Of a stretch of DNA of 64,000 nt, positions 56,831 through 64,000 are shown in pieces. This DNA is from Halichoerus grypus (taxonomy: Eukaryota; Chordata; Mammalia; Carnivora; Phocidae). Position 1 is the first letter of the stretch; each line of letters begins with the position of its first letter. The DNA is taken from contig NC_135716.1 in the NCBI RefSeq assembly GCF_964656455.1, forward strand, positions 109,090,389 through 109,154,388, in the 5' to 3' direction. The notes under the pieces are model-generated. The model did no database searches. It saw only the letters and a program-made list of their open reading frames with translations, and was not told the origin of the DNA. Both the position numbers and the translations under genes were made by a program.

Positions 56831-58023
56831 TCTCTCTGTGCTATGGTTTCCTGCATGAAGTAATTGTTTACTTTTGCTGTGCTTTATAAAGTTGCCAGAA
56901 ACCTCCTCACTTCTACCATGCTCTTAGCAATTTCCTCTGTCTTAGTCTTTCAATAAATGTTTATTGAGCAACTTCTGCATGCCAAGACTCTTTTACTGAG
57001 ACCACCTGAGCATTTGGGTTTGGATCCCCGGCTGTAGTCTGTGATTCTCTGGTAGAGCTCTGAAGTCCCGCTAGTATTCCACCGTGACTGGATGCAGTAT
57101 GACCCAAGAAGTAGATAGGTATACTGGGGATTATTTTAGCCCCAAGTAAACAGTATTATGAGTTTCCTAATTCACTGGAGGATATAGCTAACTTATGTTT
57201 TTTAATCTAGTTTTTAAAAATACATTTTTAAAAAAATCCATGAAGCTCCTAATGTACAATAAGGTGCTATTCATAATTTTTTAAGGAATGACTTTTCAGA
57301 TGTTACATACATGTTACTGTGCTCCATACTGGAAATAATGCCCCAAAACTCAATAAGCTTAACTTTATGAAACTTAGAACTGATATCTGAAGTAATTGCA
57401 GGATACATTGCTTTCAAAAAGTGAGAATTCAGACCTTAAACTTGATAACTCTTCTTCCGCATCATATAACTCAACAGCTGTTTGTCCCAATAGGGTAATT
57501 CCTAAAACAAGGAAAAGCAAATCCCTGTTCAACCTAGAGAAATAAATAAAGAGAGAGACAAATGTGAACTGAGGGGCTTTTGATCTATCTCTCAAAGACC
57601 ATCCCATCTTGAGAATCTTGTTGCAAGACTTCTAGAAGGGAATAGTGGGCTGCCGCTCTGTCAGGTGTATGAGTCAGGGTGGGGAACAAGAAGCAAGTAG
57701 GGGAAGCCCTCCTGCTTGGCCACTGCCAGAGCTGGGATCCACACAGGTCTTTCCAGGAATATTATATAACATCTTAACTACAGAAAGAAATCCATTGCTC
57801 TGTCTCTCCTCTTGGGAATTCCAATCTTCATCTTATTAAATTCCCTAAAATAAGGGACCAGGGAATCAGCCTTTCTTCAACTGCCCCTTTATACATCACC
57901 ACCTCACCCCAATCAATCTCTCATTTTCTTTCTGTGCTCTTTCCATTTGCAGCTAAGTCTTAAAATCAGAAAATCTGTGTACACCAACATATATACAACC
58001 CAATTAGTTCAAAAAGGGCATTA
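56831..58023. other. unassigned AT-rich sequence
   Basis: A short 'caataaatgtttattgagca' remnant lies near 56950. A strong acceptor-like tract ends at about 57952, followed by an open 24-codon stretch with no donor. Not called. Confidence 0.4.
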
Positions 58024-58150
58024 AGAGTACACTTATCTTAATGAGCACTGAGAAATATATAGAATTATCAACTCATTATATTGTACACCTGAAACTAATA
58101 TAACACTATGTTAATTATACTTGAATAAAAATAAAAAATAAATAAAAACA
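58024..58150 (+). mobile_element. 5'-truncated carnivore L1 3' end, sense
   Basis: 'gtacacttatcttaatgagc', 'attatattgtacacctgaaa' and 'ctaatataacactatgttaa' then an A-rich tail are the 3' UTR end of carnivore L1. Only about 125 bp was inserted. Confidence 0.85.
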
Positions 58151-58534
58151 AGAGCACTTGAGAACTTAGGGTTTACAGGCAATTCTAATAAAGGAAAGAT
58201 AGAATAAAACTGCTAGGTTAGGTACAAAACTGGTTAATGTCCTCAGGGTAATTAATTAAATCTTTGAGATTATTTTTTCCATCAGACAGAAATTTACAAG
58301 TTAATGGTGTAACTTCACAGTTTCTGGGCTCTAATCAAATAGTAAGTGGCAAAGACAAGCATAAGTATATTCTCCTAGAGATTTTATAATTTGGGGGTGA
58401 GCCAATAAAATATAAATAAAATATAAATAAAACTGTGTGGAGGTGAGTTGCAAGTAAGAGAGAAGGGGAAAGAAAGAAAAAAATCCAAGATAAAAGCTCA
58501 AAAAGATGTCAAGTCTCACCTGTGCCAACCCCAT

Positions 58535-58590
58535 TTCCTTAGAGATGAAAAATCCAAGTCAAGTGACTTGTCTAAGATTATCCCACCCCA
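58535..58590 (-). mobile_element. MIR fragment, antisense
   Basis: 'tagagatgaaaaatccaagt' and 'caagtgacttgtctaagatt' fit reverse MIR. The fragment is short. Confidence 0.5.
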
Positions 58591-61500
58591 CTATTCTCAC
58601 ATAGCAGTATGGCTGAGGGTAGGGGGCAAATAAGCAAACAAAAAAGTTTTAAAAATCAAACAAAAGCTTATTGGCTCCACAGGTCCCCACTTACACTAGC
58701 CTCCTTTATACTGTAAAGTGTGCTAGTGAATGGGCACACTGAATCTTGAGGGAACAAGCATTTATTTTATCACTTGTCCCCATTGCCTCTCACACTGTCC
58801 TCCTCATTTGCACAAGTAAATCCAGAGTTAACGTTCTTTTGAGATGATCATGGTTTGGTATTTTGGTCTAGTATCCTAAAAAATCTTCCTTCATAGCAAT
58901 TTCTTTCATCCCCTCAACAAAAGTTAATTGGAAGCTTACTATGCACCAGCCACAGAGAGTATTGAGAAAGAGAGTGAGTTCTTCTGCTCTCTTATCTGCT
59001 TACAACTTTGTCACTGTGTGTCAGGATGCAGGAACCATATGTCTTTCCCAAATCCAATAAATTTATTTATCTATCAGCTTTTTTTATACCAAAGGTTTAA
59101 AATGGTTTAAAAATCCCTTGAAACTCATCTTCTGTGTGGTAAATAACAATATCGGTATATTACCCCTATGTTCCTCCTTTGGGTATTCCAGCATCCTCCT
59201 TTCTGTGAATTCCTCCAAAATTCTGCCCTCTAGACTGGCCTTGTCTGAATGCAATGACATTGAGTTCCAAATTAATGAAATTCCACATACCACATGAAGG
59301 CTCACTGGGAGCATTTAACAAAATGAAGTGCCTTGGTAAGCTCTTCAAATTCCTCAGAGTCCAATGACTGAAGATGTCCCAGAATGGAGAACTGAATGTG
59401 GCTTAAAGACACAAGGTAAATGGGGCATAGAATTTTCTGTCAGGTCCTTAGAAGCACCTGATGAAATGCTATTAAAAGGTCCAAAACCTTTAACATGACT
59501 ATGAAAATGAACATAGCCTCACATACCTAGGATCGAAAGAAATTATGTTGGGCCTAAAATACAGTTGGTCACCTTGTTGTTGAATAAAAAAATGGAAAAT
59601 GTGACCCAGCTCTGGAAGGCACTGTTCCTAAAGGTTAAGAACATGGCTCATCTAAGTAGTCAATAAATATTAGCTATTATTACTATTTCTTTTCTGAGCA
59701 TTTCAACTTACTGCTTATTACTATGATTAAAAATATTGCACAATGCCTCCAATAAGTCTGTGAAAATTTGCTTTAATTATAATGTTAGATATAATTTTCT
59801 TTTTGGAAATAATAATGTACCATATGTAAAAAAAAAATTAATCTTATGCTTGCCTCCCTTGCTTTCCAGCCCTTTTATTAAATTTAGTTATGATAGGTTC
59901 AAAAGCCAGAGCAAACATCCTGTTAGTTAGCAACATTCTACTCACACCAGGAAGGTCCAACTGGCACGAGAGATCAACTACAAGTAAAGCACACTAAAGA
60001 TTGCCTGAAACACATTCGGACACGATCCTTCTCTTTCAAAACAATCAAGCCGCTTTAGAATACCTAAGTGAGAAGTACTTTTCCAAGCAACAGAAATCAG
60101 TAGATTTAATCACATATTTATTAACGTAAATTTTGCACAAAATATTGTGCAAGTTGCTCTGAGAAAAGTTACGATACATGTCCCTGTCCTCAAGGAGCTT
60201 GCTGTCATGAAGTCCATATCCTCAGAAACTTTTAGTTCCACACTTCTCCCAGCCTATTCTGAATAAAGATGAAGAAAACCAAATTTTTTTTGAAACTATA
60301 AGAAACCTTTGATTCAATCACTATGTCTCACACCATAGCTTAAAGACTATATTTTCCTTTGTGTATTTGATATTTGAGAATAATGAATTAAAAAATTATT
60401 GGGGAAAGCAGGTCTGTAATTGACCTCCTAGGGAAACGACGTGAAATCCCTTCAAAATTCCCACCAGGAGCGGAAAAGAAGTGGATTCAGATACAGCATT
60501 CTGAAACCTTCCCAAGCTTTCTCCACTGGAATTCTAATTAGTAAGATCCCTTTAAGCAATTTTAAAGCTGCTTAACTTAAATACAGGAAGTGTTTCCTTG
60601 GGCTCTATAATACTTTTGCAGAGCTGATCCTATTTCCTGAGATTAAATAGAAGAAAATTCTTTCCTCAGGAGACTAAACTGCACACAATTAGATCATTCA
60701 CTAGAATGTTCATATAAATTCAAAATATACCATGGTTAGAGTAAATGTATTCTTCATAAAAGGTAACACCCTAGAAATGCTAAGTGGAGCCACGACTAGT
60801 TTTACTCGAGTTTTGGCCTTTGTGGGGTAAAAGTTCTCTGAGAAGAATTACTGAGGTGCTAACTCATTTTGACAATGAAACCAAGTACAAGATAACTAAA
60901 ACAAAAAAGAATTTAATCCTTTTTCCTAAATAAAAAACATCTGTCAATATTTTGCTTCTTCAGAGTTTTGCTTCCATTCATAAGAATAAAGCTGTACCTT
61001 TTTGTAATCTAATTCTTACTCTTTGTACCACTTAACACTTAGCAGTAGGAAAATTTCAAAAGCTTAATACCAAATTACTCAAAGGGCTGGTTGGTAAGGG
61101 GAGTGGAAAAGGATATGCTTCTAAAACTTTTTTATTGTCCAAGAAAACAAAGGGGAACACTTTTCAATCTCTTGCCATCCTTCTGTAAATGTACATCACC
61201 TCACTAAATTTGATAGCTAAATAGTGTTCTGACAGTGTTGTTGAGACTTGTATGTCAGATTTAGAAATGTTATTGTGGAGACTTACTTTGATGGTGAGAT
61301 TTTAGAAGCTTATTTTCCTCCTAAACAAATGTATTATAGAATGATGGATAACAGAGATTCAAAGGATTACAATGAGAGATCAAGGAGTTCACCTGTAATA
61401 TCTATCGCATTGACAGCCGACTTTATTGAAGTTTCACAATATTAACTGCCTCTGTGTGGACTGGCTGAGCCGGCTAGGTGATTATCAATTTATCACCAGT

Positions 61501-62159
61501 CAAAACACAGATTGCTTCATGTACAATGTCTGTGGCATAATCATGTACCTTAAATCCGATCAAACTAGAATGATCCTACTAGGATGATTCTTATAAAAGT
61601 GAAGAAGAAACATTAGTTGGGAAATTGTCTAATGAAATTATGTCTAATTCATGGTTGATAGAACATCTTTCCTGGAACCTACATCAAGAATGCACTACTC
61701 CAAAAGGAAGTAAAACAAAGCCCAGGAGACAGGATGCGGAGAACATTAGAAACTATTTACTCCTTCTTCCTGAGGCTTGCTTTCTCTAACCACTCACTCC
61801 CACTTCCGAGACAGCAAGCAGGAAATTGACCAGTCTTTAAAATCACCTCCACAGTGCAAGACTTGCACCTTGAAACTCCACTTAGCATTATGGGAACTAA
61901 CTGAATAACATGTAGGAAATTATCTGGTTAACAATGGACGAGCACTGAGATGCTTACATTATATCTTTGACTCTATAATCAATATAGCAAAAGCTTTTAA
62001 GTGTTTTACATTTCTACCCTATTTCCTGTTCCTATCCTCTAACAAGGTCTAATCTTTCTCCACATATTGAGTTCCGTCAGTAGCCATTCCAATTAATATT
62101 TGTTAAATGCAGGAATGGAAGGAGAAGATTTTGGTCTTGGATGTTTGTTTGATCAGGGC
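58591..62159. other. unassigned AT-rich sequence
   Basis: Weak remnants only: a MIR-like 'agtcaataaatattagctat' at about 59655-59680 (+), and 60118-60220, the 5' part of the 13395 family ('catgtccctgtcctcaagga'). A 65-codon frame at 61248-61445 (+) reads smoothly but has no splice or start support. No gene is called. Confidence 0.35.
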
Positions 62160-62410
62160 AAGACTTACTAGCTATACTAACAAACACTTACTAACCACTT
62201 ACTGTGGTACTAATCTAAGTACTTTTCATATATGAACTCATTTAATTTTCTTAACCACCCTGTGAGGAAAGTACTATTATTTTCCCTGTACTATCAATGA
62301 AAAAAGTGATGAATAGAAATATTATGTACTTGTCCAAGATTACCCAGCCTACAAGTTGAACCAAGCAGATGAATCTACAACCTTACAAATTCTGAGACCC
62401 AATTATTTTC
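62160..62410 (-). mobile_element. MIR SINE, antisense, almost complete
   Basis: 'tgaactcatttaattttctt', 'aaccaccctgtgaggaaagt' and 'acttgtccaagattacccag' are reverse-complement MIR. Confidence 0.85.
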
Positions 62411-62564
62411 AGTCATAGACTGATTGGATTGAGTTGCTCTGCTCTTATTCCAGCTGCCTACCATTGTATAAAGTTAACCCTCTCTAGAGAAAAATAGCAC
62501 CATCCAGAGCCTTTACAATTTTTCATGCAAAGTTTCTGGCACTCAACAAAATATTAGCCGACAT

Positions 62565-63965
62565 ACCAATGAATCAGAAAAAAGAAAAAGAAAGACAATA
62601 GAAATAGGGTCACAGATAATTCAGATATCAAAGTTATCAAACATGGATAAATATATTTAAAAAATAGATGACAAGATAGCTTCACTAGAAAAAATGGAAT
62701 CCATTAAAAAATAATCAAGTGGAAATTCTAGAACTGAAAGATACAATAATTAAAATTAAGAAGTCAACAGAAGGGTTTAATAGCAGATTAAACACAGGTA
62801 AAAAGAGGATTAGTACTGTAAGATAGCTCAGTAGAAGATATTTAGCCCAAAAAACAAAGAAAAAATAGAATGGAAATATAGAAAACAGTGCAAGAGACAC
62901 ATGAGTGATGGCAAAAGTGTAATGTAAGTATAACTGGATATCCAGAAGTACGTTCAAGAGGGAATGGGGGCCAAAGCAATATTTGAAGATACAATGTCTG
63001 AGAATTTTCTAAAACAGACAAAAGATATCAAATTCCAAGCAGGATAAATAAGCTACTAGTCACATCATAATAAAACTGCCAAATGGCAAAGACAAAAACT
63101 AAGCCATAAGAACAGCCAGATGAAAAAGCATATTACCTTCAAAGGAGCTACAACAATGACAAGTTCTGAACAGAAACCTTGGAAGCCAGAAGAAAATAGA
63201 ATGTATCTTAAGTGCTGAGAGAAATTTTGACAACTTAGTAGTCTATACACAGTAAAAACATCCTTCAGATACAAAGACATCAAAAAAAAAAAAAAAAAGG
63301 ATTTGTTGTCAGCAGACCCATACTAAAAGAAATACTGAAGGGGTTTTTAGACAGGAGGAACATGATCCCAGATGGAAAGACTGAAATTCAGGAAGGAATG
63401 AAGAGCAACAGAAAGGTATATATGAGTATGAATATAAATGACTATCGACTACAAAGCAGTAATAATATACTATGAAGTTTAAGATACACAATTAAAATGC
63501 ATGAGAGCAATAACTCTCATAGCCAAAGGGGATAAATGGAATTAATATGTTATTAAATCCTAGCATTATCTGAGAAGTGGTAATTTGTATTAGACTCTAT
63601 TAATTAAAGATGCATGCTGTTATATCCAGTAAATATAATCCCAAATATATCCTTACATTACTTACATTAAATGTAAATGGACTAAATACTTCAACTGAAA
63701 GATAAAGTTTGCTCAACTAAATGAAAAAATAAAAATTCAACTGTACATTGCTAAATAAGCACATCTGAAATTACAGAGAAAGAGTGCAGAGATATGTAAA
63801 CACTATCATTAAACATAAAAAGGGACATTTCATAATGGTATTTAAAAGTTAATCTCCCAGATGTGAAGATGAAAAAATGATAAAACTAAACCATAATTTA
63901 GGGATGCTTATAATTATGATAAGACTCTTTTTAATAGCAAGAGCAATTAACAAAAAATCCAAGAT
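62565..63965 (+). mobile_element. old L1 (L1M/HAL1-like) remnant, sense: ORF1 into ORF2 start
   Basis: Conserved blocks in order: 'aattctagaactgaaagata', 'gcaggataaataagctacta', 'catcataataaaactgccaa', 'ttggaagccagaagaaaata', 'aaacatccttcagatacaaa', 'cagacccatactaaaagaaa', then 'cattaaatgtaaatggacta' near 63665-63685, typical of the start of ORF2. The frame is broken by many stops. ORF1 encodes the L1 RNA-binding chaperone. Here it is non-functional. Confidence 0.8.
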
Positions 63966-63966
63966 A

Positions 63967-64000
63967 GGGATGCCTGGGTAGCTCAGTCAGTTAAGTGCTG
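63967..64000 (+). mobile_element. carnivore SINE head, cut by the window end
   Basis: 'gggatgcctgggtagctcag' then 'tcagttaagtgctg' is the first 34 bp of a sense SINE inserted in the L1. Confidence 0.9.

Noticed and set aside
58330..58450. GAG/GTGAGT donor-like site at about 58440
   Set aside because: The upstream sequence is an AAATATAAATAA tandem with stops in all frames.
61248..61445. 65-codon open frame on + with smooth composition
   Set aside because: No acceptor/donor pair, no recognised homology, and an AT-rich setting. Insufficient to call.
1..64000. CRISPR arrays, operons, phage or plasmid genes
   Set aside because: None seen. The DNA is a mammalian nuclear sequence with interspersed retrotransposons.

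Overview
This is mammalian nuclear DNA from a carnivore, most likely an arctoid (bear, seal or mustelid group). It carries 15 copies of a tRNA-derived carnivore SINE (head 'gcgcctgggtggctcag', tail 'aaataaataaaatctt' plus poly-A). The bodies contain 'ctgctcagcggggag', as in arctoid copies, and lack both the dog-specific head and the cat-type 'acagctcagagcctgg' segment. That placement is from remembered consensus sequences, not a search. Ancient mammalian repeats (MIR, L2, MER5/hAT, MLT1, old L1) fill much of the rest. There is no bacterial, phage, plasmid or CRISPR content.

No gene can be proven from the sequence, and the window reads as intergenic or intronic. The best coding candidate is a pair of possible terminal exons on the + strand, 51950-52019 and 52214-52387. 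They have good splice sites, one reading frame through both, retained CpGs, and AATAAA signals at and after the stop codon. Two weaker exon-like segments lie upstream at 40222-40265 and 41487-41532. I do not recognise the product.

Layout: 1-3.7 kb has three SINEs and two ERV1-like LTRs. 4.7-8.6 kb has MIR, L2 and older repeats. 10-11.9 kb has two SINEs with clean target duplications. 12-18 kb is mostly unique sequence with ancient repeats and a CTCF-like core at 17.68 kb. 18.2-22.5 kb is dense in ancient repeats and holds a ~185-bp polypurine tract. 24.8-29.5 kb holds nested insertions (SINE in SINE, L1 in SINE). 29.8-35.8 kb holds old repeats, an antisense L1 ORF2 remnant split by a SINE, and an MLT1 LTR. 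36-45 kb is mostly unique sequence with G-runs. 45-48.4 kb is again repeat-rich. 48.4-55.4 kb is AT-rich, almost free of recognisable transposons, and holds the candidate terminal exons and an AT-palindromic microsatellite. 55.4-64 kb has a SINE inside an ancient repeat, an L1 3' end, MIRs, and a sense L1 ORF1/ORF2-start remnant that itself carries a SINE at the window edge.

Boundaries of ancient repeats are approximate, roughly +/-20-50 bp. Family names are from memory of consensus sequences and should be confirmed with RepeatMasker.
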